Notes: generated by a model not told the origin, from the letters alone. A stretch of DNA of 64,000 bases from Mesorhizobium sp. INR15 (GCF_015500075.1 NZ_CP045496.1:3482001-3546000), one strand, 5' to 3'; counted from the first letter of the stretch, positions 18,414-27,595 are shown. Numbers and translations are program-made.

Positions 18414-20840
18414 ATGAAATCGCATGCAAAGGTCGTGGTCATTGGCGGCGGTGTCGTCGGTTGCTCCGTGCTGTTCCACCTCGCCCGTCACGGCTGGACC
18501 GACGTCGTGCTCTTGGAGCGCGACGAACTGACGTCCGGATCCACCTGGCACGCGGCCGGCGGCATGCACACGATCAATGGCGACCCCAACGTCGCCAAGC
18601 TGCAGAAATACACGATCTCGCTCTACAAGGAGATAGAGGAACTCTCCGGCCAGGCGACTGGCGTGCACCTGACCGGCGGTGTGCTTTTGGCCGCGACCGA
18701 GGCACGGCTCGACTGGCTGCGCGGCGTCGTCGCCAAGGGCCGCTACCTCGGCATTGATCTTGAAGAAATCTCGGCCAACGAAGCGGCCGAACTGATGCCG
18801 TTGATTGACCCCAAGCAATTCGTCGGCGCGGTGCGCAACAAGGAGGATGGTCACCTCGACCCTTCCGGCGTCACGCACGCCTATGCCAAGGCGGCGCGCA
18901 AGCTCGGCGCTGAAGTCGAGCGCTTCACCAAGGTCGAGGACATCGTGCGGCGTCCCGATGGGATGTGGCGGGTCATCACCAACAAGGGCGAGGTGGTTTG
19001 CGAGCATGTCGTCAATGCCGGCGGCCTGTGGGCGCGCGAGGTTGGCCGCATGGTCGGACTGGAGCTGCCAATCCTTGCCATGGAGCACATGTACCTGATC
19101 ACCGAGGACATGCCCGAGGTTGCCGCCTGGAACCAGAAAACCGGCACCGAGATCATCCACGCGGTTGATTTCGACGGCGAGCTCTATTTGCGCCAGGAAC
19201 GCGGCGGCATGCTGATGGGCACGTATGAGAAGGCCAACAAGCCGTGGTCCGAGTACCAGACGCCGTGGAATTTCGGCCATGAATTGCTGGAGCCCGACAT
19301 TGACCGTATCGCGCCGTCGCTGGAGGTCGGCTTCCGCCATTTCCCGGCTTTCCAGAACACCGGCATCAAGCAGATCATCAACGGCCCCTTCACCTTCGCG
19401 CCTGACGGCAACCCGCTGGTTGGCCCTGTGCGCGGCCTGCCGGGCTTCTGGGTGGCATGCGGCGTCATGGCCGGTTTCAGCCAAGGCGGCGGTGTCGGGC
19501 TGGCGCTGTCGAACTGGATGATCGAGGGCGATCCCGGCGCCGACATATGGGCCATGGATGTCGCGCGCTATGGTGACTGGGCGACGATGGCCTATACCAA
19601 CGCCAAGGTGCGCGAGAACTATTCGAGGCGGTTTTCCATCCGCTTCCCCAATGAGGAACTGCCCGCCGGGCGGCCGCTCAAGACAACGCCGGTCTACGAC
19701 CTTTTGTCGGCCAGCGGCGCGCAATGGGGCGTGGCCTATGGGCTGGAAGTGCCGCTGTGGTATGCGCCGGAGGGCGTGAGGGACGAGTTCTCCTGGCGGC
19801 GTTCGAGCGATTTTGCCCATGTCGCGAAGGAAGTCGGCACCGTGCGGGACGGCGTTGGCCTTTCGGAGATTTCGAGCTTTGCCAAGTACAAGGTGACGGG
19901 TGAGGGCGCCGCCGCGTGGCTTGACCGGATGCTTGCCTGCAAACTGCCGAAACCAGGCCGCATGACGCTGGCGCCGATGCTGAAGGAAGATGGCAGGCTG
20001 ATCGGTGATTTCACCCTGGCCAATCTGGGCGACGAGGGCTGGTTCCTAGCTGGTTCGGGCATTGCCGAGCAATATCATATGCGGTGGTTCGAAAAGCATC
20101 TGCCTGGAGATGGCTCTGTTCGCCTCGAAGCCCTCGGAGCAAAGCTCACAGGCCTGTCGATTGCCGGGCCAAGGGCGCGCGACGTACTGGCAAAGGTAAC
20201 GCGTTCGGATGTCGCGAACGCGGCGTTTCCCTTCATGGCCATAGGCCGGATGGACATCGGCATGGCGCCATGCCTGGTCGGCCGCGTCAGCTACACAGGC
20301 GATCTCGGCTATGAGATATGGGTGGCGCCGGAATACCAGCGTGCCGCGTTCCAGGCGCTGATGGCGGCGGGCGAGGAGTTCGGCATAGGGCTGTTCGGCT
20401 CGCGGGCGTTGAATGCGCTGCGGCTGGAGAAGAATTACGGCTCGTGGGGGCGGGAATACCGGCCGATCTACGGGCCGCTCGAAGCCGGGCTCGATCGTTT
20501 TGTCGCCTATGGCAAGGAGGCCGGCTTCATCGGCAAGGAAGCGGCTTTGGCCGAGCGCAGCCAAGGTGGCAAGTTGCGCCTGCGCGTCTTTGTCGTTGAT
20601 GCCGACGACGCCGACATGATTGGCGACGAGCCGATCTGGTTCGGCGGTTCGGTGCGCGGCTGGGTCACATCAGGCGGCTACGCGCATCATTCCAAGAAGT
20701 CCGTCGCCATCGGCTATGTGCCAAAGGAGATCGCCGACGAGAGCGACGGTTTCGAGATCGAGCTTCTCGGCAAGCGTCATGCCGCGCGCATGCAGCCGGC
20801 ACCGCTGTTCGATGCCAATTTCGAGCGGATGCGCGGCTGA
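18414..20840 (+). CDS. FAD oxidoreductase-GcvT fusion, dimethylglycine/sarcosine dehydrogenase-like
   Basis: 808 residues. The N-terminal half is a D-amino-acid-oxidase-type flavoprotein with Rossmann motif VVVIGGGVVGCSVLFHLARHG. GSTWHAAGGMH is the site where dimethylglycine and sarcosine dehydrogenases attach FAD covalently to His. The C-terminal half (about 430-808) is a GcvT-type folate-binding domain with GYEIWVAPEY and LRLEKNYGSWGREY. Family members oxidatively remove an N-methyl group and pass it to tetrahydrofolate. The exact amine is not readable. Linkage to the MttB-family gene upstream points to betaine-type substrates. The length equals that of dimethylglycine dehydrogenases. Confidence 0.87.
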   Translation: MKSHAKVVVIGGGVVGCSVLFHLARHGWTDVVLLERDELTSGSTWHAAGGMHTINGDPNVAKLQKYTISLYKEIEELSGQATGVHLTGGVLLAATEARLDWLRGVVAKGRYLGIDLEEISANEAAELMPLIDPKQFVGAVRNKEDGHLDPSGVTHAYAKAARKLGAEVERFTKVEDIVRRPDGMWRVITNKGEVVCEHVVNAGGLWAREVGRMVGLELPILAMEHMYLITEDMPEVAAWNQKTGTEIIHAVDFDGELYLRQERGGMLMGTYEKANKPWSEYQTPWNFGHELLEPDIDRIAPSLEVGFRHFPAFQNTGIKQIINGPFTFAPDGNPLVGPVRGLPGFWVACGVMAGFSQGGGVGLALSNWMIEGDPGADIWAMDVARYGDWATMAYTNAKVRENYSRRFSIRFPNEELPAGRPLKTTPVYDLLSASGAQWGVAYGLEVPLWYAPEGVRDEFSWRRSSDFAHVAKEVGTVRDGVGLSEISSFAKYKVTGEGAAAWLDRMLACKLPKPGRMTLAPMLKEDGRLIGDFTLANLGDEGWFLAGSGIAEQYHMRWFEKHLPGDGSVRLEALGAKLTGLSIAGPRARDVLAKVTRSDVANAAFPFMAIGRMDIGMAPCLVGRVSYTGDLGYEIWVAPEYQRAAFQALMAAGEEFGIGLFGSRALNALRLEKNYGSWGREYRPIYGPLEAGLDRFVAYGKEAGFIGKEAALAERSQGGKLRLRVFVVDADDADMIGDEPIWFGGSVRGWVTSGGYAHHSKKSVAIGYVPKEIADESDGFEIELLGKRHAARMQPAPLFDANFERMRG

Positions 20841-20880
20841 GGACCCTGGGCGCGCCTCAAGGTCAGGCGCGCCGTTGGGG

Positions 20881-21285
20881 TTATGCGTTGCGGCGATTGT
20901 CCAGCGCGAAGGCGCCGGCGCCGGCAAACACCAGATAGAGGAAGATGAAGCAGAAGGAGATCGCCGCATCGCCGCTGTTGTTGACGGGAAAGAAGTCGCG
21001 CGGCAAGTGGGCCATGAAATAGGCGATCGCCATTTCGCCGGCCAGCAGGAAGGCGACCGGACGGGTGAACAGGCCGAGCGCCAGCAGGATGCCGCCCGCG
21101 AATTCAAGAATGCCGGCTGTCGTCGTCAGCCCGTTAAGGGCGCCAGGACGGGCGCTGACGGGAAAATTGAACAGTTTCTGCGAGCCGTGTTCGATGAACT
21201 GCAAAGCGGTCACGATGCGCAGCACGCCGAGCGCCAGCGGCTGGTATTGGGAAAGGCCGTCGAAAAGCTTCATCCGAAACTCCAT
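20881..21285 (-). CDS. DoxX family membrane protein
   Basis: 134 residues with four hydrophobic helices and the DoxX pattern: ALGVLRIVTALQFIEHGSQKLF near the start, then GILEFAGGILLALGLFTRPVAFLL. DoxX proteins are small inner-membrane proteins linked to thiol and oxidative homeostasis in some bacteria, with no settled reaction. The ATG at 21285 was chosen because GGGAGGG lies five bases upstream. A longer in-frame reading lacks a ribosome site. The gene is convergent with the dehydrogenase fusion and divergent from the next secreted protein. Confidence 0.85.
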   Translation of the reverse strand: MEFRMKLFDGLSQYQPLALGVLRIVTALQFIEHGSQKLFNFPVSARPGALNGLTTTAGILEFAGGILLALGLFTRPVAFLLAGEMAIAYFMAHLPRDFFPVNNSGDAAISFCFIFLYLVFAGAGAFALDNRRNA

Positions 21286-21458
21286 TTTACCCTCCCGGTT
21301 CGGCCATAGATGATCGTCCTGTGGTGGACCATTCACTTCCCGCGGCCTGCCATCAACAATCGGTGATTGCCCACTCATTCGCCTCTGGCGTTTTCTATTT
21401 TTCTCGTTATAGTTGCATCAAAGTGTAGTCACACCAAATCATATGGACGCCCTTCGCC

Positions 21459-21947
21459 ATGAAAAAACTTGTTCTGAGCCTCTTCGCAACGCTTGCCGGC
21501 ATCAGCTGCGCCATGGCTGAAGACGCCGGCTGTTCCGCCTTCAAATGGCCGGTGACACGCGAGCAGACGCTCTTCCTGGCCGCGCCCGTGGCGCAGCCCG
21601 GCGCTTCCCTTGCGGTTGGACAAGCGGTGAATTTCGCGCTCGCGCCGGTCGATACGATCAGCTTCGCTGTACCGCCAGAACACGCCCCGGTTGCAGGCAC
21701 ATTCGGTGCGTTGGCAAGCGTGACCGTGCCGTCGGAAGGGCAACTGCAGTTGAGCCTTTCCGATGAGGCATGGGTCGACGTGATCCAGGATGGCCACGCG
21801 ATCAAGTCCGTGGGTTTCAGCAGGATAAAAACCTGTCCGGGCATTCGCAAAAGCCTGCGGTTCAAGCTGTCGGCCGGTCAGGCAACGATCCAACTCAGTG
21901 GCGCGAACACTGAGGATCTCAAGGTCGCGGTGTTGGCGCCAGAATAA
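21459..21947 (+). CDS. Secreted hypothetical protein
   Basis: 162 residues with a clear Sec signal (MKKLVLSLFATLAGISCAMA, cleavage before EDAG). The mature domain is beta-rich, with three cysteines and alternating hydrophobic strands such as FNLV-like VNFALAPVDTISFAVPP. I do not recognise a family. It likely sits in the periplasm. It stands alone between the DoxX gene (divergent) and a VOC gene (convergent). Confidence 0.7.
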   Translation: MKKLVLSLFATLAGISCAMAEDAGCSAFKWPVTREQTLFLAAPVAQPGASLAVGQAVNFALAPVDTISFAVPPEHAPVAGTFGALASVTVPSEGQLQLSLSDEAWVDVIQDGHAIKSVGFSRIKTCPGIRKSLRFKLSAGQATIQLSGANTEDLKVAVLAPE

Positions 21948-21962
21948 TCCGGCGCCAACCAG

Positions 21963-21978
21963 CGGCAAAATTTTGCCG
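21963..21978. terminator. 16-bp perfect palindrome between convergent genes
   Basis: CGGCAAAATTTTGCCG is fully self-complementary and lies 16 bases after one stop codon and just before the other gene's stop. It can fold as a short A/T-topped hairpin on either strand, so it may be a weak two-way terminator. Confidence 0.4.
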
Positions 21979-21983
21979 GATGG

Positions 21984-22760
21984 CTAACGTGTCAGGGCGA
22001 GCAGCGCGAAATGCGCGCCTTGCGGGTCCTGGCACTGGACAATCCACTGGCCGGTCGGAACCGCCATCGGACCCATGATGACCTTGCCGCCATTGTCGGC
22101 AACGCGCTTGGCCGCCGCATCAATGGCGTCGACATTGAAGTAGAATTGCCACACGGGGACGGGAAGCTGTGGCGGTTTGTTCATGATGCCGCCGCCCGAT
22201 TCCGGACCGGCCTTGAAGGTCTGGTAGATGCCCATTTCGCCGATGTCGAAATCGCCTGCGCTGGTCCAGCTGAACTGGCTGGCATAGAAGTCGAAGGCCG
22301 CCTGCCGTTCCGACGCGAAGAGTTCATGCCAGCCGACATGGCCCAGTGTGGTGGCTGGAAGGGTGGGCTGGTCAGGCCTGTTCGGCTGCAGAAACATGAA
22401 TGTCGCGCCTTGCGGGTCCGCGACGACCGAGAAGCGGCCGACGCCGGGGATATCGTCGGGTTCGCGATGGACGGCGCCGCCGGCATCCTTGAGGGCCTTT
22501 GTCGAGGCGTCGGCATCCTTGGTATGGATATAGCCGATCCAGGCGGGCGGCATGCCCATCTTCGCGGCGTCCTCGGGCATCGTCATCAACCCGCCCACGC
22601 CACGCTCGCTGGAATTCACCACGATGTAGCGCGGCATGCCGGGCGCCTTGTCGAAGGGTTCCGCCTTCCAGCCAACCACGGCGGTGTAAAACGCCTCAGC
22701 GGCGTCGAGGTCGGTGGTCATCAATTCATACCAGAAGAAGGGCATTGGGGATTTTGGCAT
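21984..22760 (-). CDS. VOC family protein (two glyoxalase-like domains)
   Basis: 258 residues made of two vicinal-oxygen-chelate units. The first begins PFFWYELMTTDLDAAEAFY and ends DPQGATFMFLQP. The second begins HVGWHELFASERQAAFDFY and ends DPQGAHFALLAL. This duplicated form is common for uncharacterised rhizobial proteins related to hydroxylase- and glyoxalase-like enzymes. Metal ligands are not clearly conserved in both halves. The start at 22760 has GAGGAG eight bases upstream. The substrate is unknown. Confidence 0.85.
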   Translation of the reverse strand: MPKSPMPFFWYELMTTDLDAAEAFYTAVVGWKAEPFDKAPGMPRYIVVNSSERGVGGLMTMPEDAAKMGMPPAWIGYIHTKDADASTKALKDAGGAVHREPDDIPGVGRFSVVADPQGATFMFLQPNRPDQPTLPATTLGHVGWHELFASERQAAFDFYASQFSWTSAGDFDIGEMGIYQTFKAGPESGGGIMNKPPQLPVPVWQFYFNVDAIDAAAKRVADNGGKVIMGPMAVPTGQWIVQCQDPQGAHFALLALTR

Positions 22761-22939
22761 TGTCGGTCTCCTCACCGGTTCAGGTATCGATCGCCGTGCG
22801 ATCCATCCCAGGACGATCATAGGGACAGGAATCCGACAGCTGGACCAGAAAATAACGATGGCAAAGGCCTGGCGTTCCAGCACTTGCGTGCCTTGCGGCT
22901 TTCGGTTCTCCTGAAGCCGGGAGAGGGGTCGCCATTCGC

Positions 22940-23665
22940 ATGCGCCAGATGTCGCTTACTTCGGAGCTTGTCGCGCTCTGTCATCGTGACGAGCCCGACC
23001 CCGGGCCAGATCCAAAATGGACCGAGCTTTCCGACGAAGACTACAGGATCATTGCTGAGCGGCTGGCGGGAGAGGCGGACGAAGGGCCGCTTTGGGTTTT
23101 CGCCTATGGCTCGCTGATCTGGAAGCCGGCCTTCGAAGCCGTCGAGCAGCAACGCGCCACCGTTTTCGGCTGGCACCGGTCGTTCTGCCTTGACATGGTG
23201 CGCTGGCGCGGCAGCGCGGAGCAGCCAGGGTTGATGATGGCGCTGGAACGCGGTGGCCGCTGCGATGGCGTCATCTACCGCTTGCCCGACGACGACAGAG
23301 CGATGCAGATCGAAACGCTGCTGCGGCGCGAGATCAGCGACCGTGAAAGCGTCGGTTCGGTTCGATGGGTTCCCGTGCACACGGCGCAAGGCAAGCTTCG
23401 AGCCCTGTGCTTCTGGGTCGGGGTCTCGGGCGAGGGCACTTCGCTCAACCTGGCCCTGGAAATGGTGGCAAGGGTGCTGGCCCGGGCCTGCGGCCATGTT
23501 GGCTCCGGTGCCGAATATCTCTATAACACCGTGCTCCACCTGGAAGAGTTCGGCATTCGCGACCGCAATCTGTGGCGGCTGCAGCAACTGGTCGCCGAAG
23601 AGATCAGGTCGATCCATGGTGGCCAACGCGGTTCTGCCCCAGGGGCAGGGCTGCCCATAACATGA
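22940..23665 (+). CDS. ChaC-type gamma-glutamylcyclotransferase
   Basis: 241 residues. ChaC enzymes cut glutathione in the cytosol into 5-oxoproline and Cys-Gly. The glutamyl-binding loop VFAYGSLIWKP is at residues 53-63. Glu131 in LLRREIS is in the position of the catalytic Glu. The C-terminal part has the family pattern GHVGSGAEYLYNTVLHLEEFGI. The first ATG has GAGAGGGG about 11 bases upstream. It is divergent from the VOC gene. Glutathione specificity is by family, not shown. Confidence 0.88.
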   Translation: MRQMSLTSELVALCHRDEPDPGPDPKWTELSDEDYRIIAERLAGEADEGPLWVFAYGSLIWKPAFEAVEQQRATVFGWHRSFCLDMVRWRGSAEQPGLMMALERGGRCDGVIYRLPDDDRAMQIETLLRREISDRESVGSVRWVPVHTAQGKLRALCFWVGVSGEGTSLNLALEMVARVLARACGHVGSGAEYLYNTVLHLEEFGIRDRNLWRLQQLVAEEIRSIHGGQRGSAPGAGLPIT

Positions 23666-23715
23666 GTAAAATAATCATATTTTTATCGATGCTTTTCAAT
23701 GACTTATGCCAAAAA

Positions 23716-23731
23716 TTGACCAATTGATAAA
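23716..23731. promoter_or_regulatory. Candidate RutR operator upstream of preTA
   Basis: TTGACCAATTGATAAA matches the E. coli RutR consensus TTGACCA-NN-TGGTCAA at 12 of 14 fixed positions, with the left half perfect. It lies in an unusually AT-rich stretch 50 bp before the preT start. A RutR-type regulator gene lies at 30660-31283. The consensus is from memory of enterobacterial work. Confidence 0.6.
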
Positions 23732-23781
23732 AAAATAAAACGTGCTAGCCTTCCTCAAAACGAAAACATGGGGAACTGACG

Positions 23782-25146
23782 ATGCCAGAAGGCCAGTATA
23801 GGGAAGGCATTGCCGGCGGACGGCTCTCGGCTGAACAATATTCCGACAATTTCGCCGACCTGCACCCGCCTCTCGACCATCACGAGGCGCTGGTCGAATC
23901 CGACCGCTGTTATTTCTGCTATGATGCGCCGTGCATGAATGCATGCCCGACCTCGATCGACATTCCGCTGTTCATTCGCCAGATATCGACCGGCAATCCG
24001 ATCGGTTCGGCCAAGACGATTTTCGACCAGAATATCCTGGGCGGCATGTGCGCCCGCGTCTGCCCGACCGAGACGCTGTGCGAAGAAGTTTGCGTACGCG
24101 AGGTGGCGGAAGGCAAGCCGGTGCAGATCGGCCGCCTGCAGCGCTACGCCACCGATGTGGCGATGGCCGAACAGAAGCAGTTCTACAAGCGCGCCGACTC
24201 GACCGGCAAGTCGGTCGCCGTCGTCGGCGCCGGACCGGCCGGCCTTGCCGCCGCGCACCGGCTCGCCCGCCATGGCCATGAAGTCACGGTGCTGGAAGCC
24301 CGACCGAAGGCCGGCGGCCTCAATGAATATGGCATCGCCGCCTACAAGAGCGTCGACAATTTTGCGCAGGCCGAGGTCGATTATGTCACCTCGATCGGCG
24401 GCATCGACATCCAGAATGGCAAGGCGCTTGGCCGCGACTACCAATTGTCGGACCTGATGCGCAATTATGACGCCGTGTTCCTCGGCATGGGCCTTGGCGG
24501 CGTCAATGCGCTGCGTGCCGACGGCGAGGACGCGGATGGCGTGACAAACGCTGTGGAATTCATCTCGGAACTGCGCCAGGCCAGCGATCTCGCAAGCCTG
24601 CCGGTTGGACGCCGTGTCGTCGTCATCGGCGGCGGCATGACGGCGATCGATGCCGCGGTTCAATCGAAGCTGCTCGGCGCCGAGGAGGTGACGATCTGCT
24701 ACCGGCGTGGCCAGGAGCACATGAACGCGTCCGAATTCGAACAGGACCTGGCCGCCGCCAACGGCGTCACCATCCGCCACTGGCTGCAGCCGAAGCGCGT
24801 TATCGCCGAAGGCGGCAAGGTGTCGGCCATCGAACTCGAATACACGGCCATGAAGGGTGACAAGCTTGCCGGCACCGGCGAGGCACTGACGCTGGTCGCC
24901 GACCAGGTGTTCAAGGCGATCGGCCAGAGTTTCGTGCCGGCCGCGCTCAACGGCAGCGGTGCATCGATCGACCTCGAAGCCGGACGCATCAAGGTCGACG
25001 CGGAAGGGCGCACCTCGCTTGCCAACGTCTGGGCCGGCGGCGATTGCATCTTCGGCGGTGACGACCTGACGGTCTCGGCCGTGGCGCAAGGCCGCGACGC
25101 GGCGGAATCGATTAACCGGGCACTGGCCTCGAATGGGAGGGCATGA
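23782..25146 (+). CDS. preT: NAD-dependent dihydropyrimidine dehydrogenase, subunit PreT
   Basis: 454 residues. It is the electron-input subunit of the bacterial enzyme that reduces uracil and thymine (first step of reductive pyrimidine breakdown). The N-terminal Fe-S region contains CYFCYDAPCMNACPTSIDIP and GGMCARVCPTETLCEEVC. An FAD Rossmann motif follows (VAVVGAGPAGLAAAHRL, about residue 150), then an NAD(P) motif (VVVIGGGMTAIDAAVQS, about 280) and the C-terminal FAD motif ANVWAGGDC. The order equals the GltD-like domain of mammalian DPD. The stop overlaps a possible preA start. A RutR-like site lies upstream. Confidence 0.95.
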   Translation: MPEGQYREGIAGGRLSAEQYSDNFADLHPPLDHHEALVESDRCYFCYDAPCMNACPTSIDIPLFIRQISTGNPIGSAKTIFDQNILGGMCARVCPTETLCEEVCVREVAEGKPVQIGRLQRYATDVAMAEQKQFYKRADSTGKSVAVVGAGPAGLAAAHRLARHGHEVTVLEARPKAGGLNEYGIAAYKSVDNFAQAEVDYVTSIGGIDIQNGKALGRDYQLSDLMRNYDAVFLGMGLGGVNALRADGEDADGVTNAVEFISELRQASDLASLPVGRRVVVIGGGMTAIDAAVQSKLLGAEEVTICYRRGQEHMNASEFEQDLAAANGVTIRHWLQPKRVIAEGGKVSAIELEYTAMKGDKLAGTGEALTLVADQVFKAIGQSFVPAALNGSGASIDLEAGRIKVDAEGRTSLANVWAGGDCIFGGDDLTVSAVAQGRDAAESINRALASNGRA

Positions 25147-25148
25147 GC

Positions 25149-26462
25149 ATGGCAGACATCCGTAACAATTTCGTCGGCATCAAGTCGCCCAATCCGTTCT
25201 GGCTGGCCTCGGCGCCACCGACCGACAAGGCCTACAACGTCATCCGTGCCTTCAAGGCGGGGTGGGGCGGCGTTGTCTGGAAGACGCTGGGCGAGGAAGG
25301 GCCGCCGGTCGTCAACGTCAACGGACCGCGCTACGGTGCGATCTGGGGCGCCGATCGCCGCTTGCTCGGTCTCAACAACATCGAGCTGATCACCGACCGC
25401 GACCTGCAGGTCAATCTGCGCGAGATCAAGCAGGTCAAGAAGGACTGGCCAGACCGCGCCATCGTCGTCTCGCTGATGGTGCCTTGCGTCGAGGAAAGCT
25501 GGAAGGCGATCCTGCCGGTGGTCGAGGAGACCGAGGCCGACGGCATCGAGCTCAATTTCGGCTGCCCGCACGGCATGTCGGAACGCGGCATGGGTGCCGC
25601 TGTCGGCCAGGTGCCGGAATATATCGAAATGGTGGTGCGCTGGTGCAAGGCCAACACCCGCATGCCTGTTATCACCAAGCTGACGCCCAACATTACCGAC
25701 GTGCGCAAGCCGGCCCGTGCCGCGCATGCCGGTGGCACCGACGCGGTGTCGCTGATCAACACCATCAATTCGATCACCGGCGTCAATCTCGACAGTTTCG
25801 CACCGGAGCCGACCATTGACGGCAAGGGCTCGCATGGCGGCTATTGCGGCCCCGCGGTGAAGCCGATCGCCATGAACATGGTGGCCGAGATTGCCCGCGA
25901 CCCTGAAACGCGGGGTCTGCCGATTTCCGGCATCGGCGGCATCACCACCTGGCGCGACGCGGCCGAATTCATGGCGCTGGGCGCCGGCAATGTGCAGGTC
26001 TGCACGGCGGCGATGACCTACGGTTTCAAGATCGTGGAGGAGATGATCGCGGGCCTCGAAAACTGGATGGACGAGAAGGGCCATGCCTCGCTTGACGACA
26101 TCGTCGGCCGCGCGACGCCAAACGTCACGGATTGGCAGTATCTCAACCTCAACTACATCGCCAAGGCGCGTATCGACCAGGAAGCCTGTATCAAATGCGG
26201 CCGCTGCCATATCGCCTGCGAGGACACCTCGCATCAGGCGATCACCAGCATGGTCGATGGCGCCAGGCATTTCGAGGTGATCGAGGCCGAGTGCGTCGGC
26301 TGTAACCTCTGCGTCAATGTCTGCCCGGTCGAGAACTGCATCACGATGGAGCCGCTGGCGGTTGGCGTGATGGACCAACGCACCGGCAAGCCGGTGTCGC
26401 CGATCTATGCAAACTGGACGACGCATCCGAACAATCCGATGGCCAAGGTGGCTGCCGAGTAG
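25149..26462 (+). CDS. preA: NAD-dependent dihydropyrimidine dehydrogenase, subunit PreA
   Basis: 437 residues. FMN-containing catalytic subunit, partner of PreT. The N-terminal two thirds form a dihydroorotate-dehydrogenase-like barrel: NPFWLASAPPT, ELNFGCPHGMSERGMGAAVG, and KLTPNITDV. The active-site loop contains SHGGYCGPAVKPIA. The C-terminal ferredoxin part carries two 4Fe-4S motifs, CIKCGRCHIAC and CVGCNLCVNVCPVENC. ATG 25149 is preferred over the overlapping ATG at 25143, because GGGAGG ends eight bases before it rather than two. A strong terminator follows at 26478. Confidence 0.95.
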   Translation: MADIRNNFVGIKSPNPFWLASAPPTDKAYNVIRAFKAGWGGVVWKTLGEEGPPVVNVNGPRYGAIWGADRRLLGLNNIELITDRDLQVNLREIKQVKKDWPDRAIVVSLMVPCVEESWKAILPVVEETEADGIELNFGCPHGMSERGMGAAVGQVPEYIEMVVRWCKANTRMPVITKLTPNITDVRKPARAAHAGGTDAVSLINTINSITGVNLDSFAPEPTIDGKGSHGGYCGPAVKPIAMNMVAEIARDPETRGLPISGIGGITTWRDAAEFMALGAGNVQVCTAAMTYGFKIVEEMIAGLENWMDEKGHASLDDIVGRATPNVTDWQYLNLNYIAKARIDQEACIKCGRCHIACEDTSHQAITSMVDGARHFEVIEAECVGCNLCVNVCPVENCITMEPLAVGVMDQRTGKPVSPIYANWTTHPNNPMAKVAAE

Positions 26463-26477
26463 CACCAGAGAGTTCGA

Positions 26478-26508
26478 GAAAAAGCGGCATCATCGATGCC
26501 GCTTTTTC
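26478..26508 (+). terminator. Rho-independent terminator after preTA
   Basis: GAAAAAGCGGCAT at 26478-26490 pairs perfectly with ATGCCGCTTTTTC at 26496-26508 around a 5-base loop, with a T-tract in the right arm. It lies 16 bases after the preA stop and separates preTA from the Rrf2 gene. Confidence 0.9.
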
Positions 26509-26523
26509 AACTTTCCTATTGCA

Positions 26524-26573
26524 GATAAAAAATATCCACGATAAAAGATATCCATGAATTGGAGATGGATATC
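26524..26573. promoter_or_regulatory. Repeated operator-like sites before the Rrf2 gene
   Basis: Two direct copies, GATAAAAAATATCCA (26524-26538) and GATAAAAGATATCCA (26540-26554), differ at one base and have a 16-bp period. An inverted third copy, ATGGATATC, lies at 26565-26573 and pairs with GATATCCAT. The array ends at the start codon, so autoregulation by the encoded Rrf2 protein is likely. Confidence 0.55.
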
Positions 26574-27092
26574 ATGAAGCTGGGCGAGGGCGTTGAGGCG
26601 GCCATTCACTGCGTGGCGACGCTGTCCAGCGTTGAGGCCAACAGCACAATGCCGGGCGCGGCACTTGCCGAGGCCTTTGGCCTGTCGCCGAGCTATCTCC
26701 TGAAACACCTCAATATGCTGAGTGCGGCGGGCATCCTGGAATCCGTGCCGGGGCCATCCGGCGGCTACCGGCTGGCCAAGGCGGCGGACAGCATAACGCT
26801 GCTGGATGTCGTGCTAGCCATAGAAGGGCGCCAGCCGGCTTTTCGTTGCGGCGAAATCCGCCGCAACGGCCCGGTCAAGCTGGATGGCTCGGCCTATGTA
26901 AAACCCTGCGGCATCAATGCCGCGATGCTGAAGGCGGAGCGCGCCTATCGCGCCGCGCTCGCGGAAACCAGACTGTCGGACATCGTGGCGACATTCAACC
27001 GGGAAGGCGATCCCCGTTCGCTTGCCGCAAGCTGCGCCTTCGTCGAGCGCCACCAGCGGCCGCGGAAACCCGGTTCACCCAAGCAGATCTAA
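26574..27092 (+). CDS. Rrf2 family transcriptional regulator
   Basis: 172 residues. Winged-helix DNA-binding domain at about residues 1-80: MKLGEGVEAAIHCVATLS, LAEAFGLSPSYLLKHLNMLSAAG, and GPSGGYRLAK. Two cysteines follow in FRCGEIRRNG and VKPCGINAA, in the region where IscR and NsrR bind an Fe-S cluster. Together with Cys13 in IHCVA they could give a redox or metal sensor, but the classic three-Cys spacing is not intact. The start has GGAG nine bases upstream. The next genes encode AhpD-like and DoxX proteins, which suggests it controls a redox response. Confidence 0.87.
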   Translation: MKLGEGVEAAIHCVATLSSVEANSTMPGAALAEAFGLSPSYLLKHLNMLSAAGILESVPGPSGGYRLAKAADSITLLDVVLAIEGRQPAFRCGEIRRNGPVKLDGSAYVKPCGINAAMLKAERAYRAALAETRLSDIVATFNREGDPRSLAASCAFVERHQRPRKPGSPKQI

Positions 27093-27119
27093 AACCCGTC
27101 ATATGTGAAAGGAAAGACG

Positions 27120-27578
27120 ATGAAACCAAGAATGCAATTCTTCGCCAAGGCGCCCGAGATCATGAAAGCGGTGTCGGCACTCAACAAGGCGGTCGATGAG
27201 TGCGGGCTTGAGGTAAGCCTGCTGCACCTGATCAAGCTCAGGGCCTCGCAGATCAATGGCTGCTCCTACTGTGTCGAGATGCACAGCCGTGAAGCCAGGC
27301 ATGACGGTGAAACCGAACAACGGCTCTATCTGGTCTCGGCCTGGAAGGAATCGCCGCTGTTTTCAGAGCGCGAGCGCGCTGCTCTCGCCTGGACCGAGGC
27401 TGTCACCTTGATTGCCAACAATGGCGTTTCGGATGAGCTTTATGCACGCACGCTCGAGCATTTCTCTGACGAGGAACTGGTCAAGCTGTCGGTGGCGCTC
27501 GGCATGATCAACATCTGGAACCGGCTGTGCATCCCGTTCCACGCCATTCACCCAATGCCGGCGGCCAAGGCCGCCTGA
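27120..27578 (+). CDS. AhpD-like carboxymuconolactone decarboxylase family protein
   Basis: 152 residues. It carries the AhpD active-site pattern with Cys48 and Cys51 in GCSYCVEMHSREA and His55 just after. These proteins form helical oligomers and reduce peroxides or act on thiols. This branch (alkylhydroperoxidase domain, MHSREAR, IPFHAIHP ending) is a common stand-alone form. ATG 27120 was chosen with AAAGGAAAG upstream. It lies 27 bp after the Rrf2 gene, on the same strand, so the pair is probably one operon ending at the 27596 terminator. Confidence 0.9.
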   Translation: MKPRMQFFAKAPEIMKAVSALNKAVDECGLEVSLLHLIKLRASQINGCSYCVEMHSREARHDGETEQRLYLVSAWKESPLFSERERAALAWTEAVTLIANNGVSDELYARTLEHFSDEELVKLSVALGMINIWNRLCIPFHAIHPMPAAKAA

Positions 27579-27595
27579 TTGGTCAAATATGTTTT

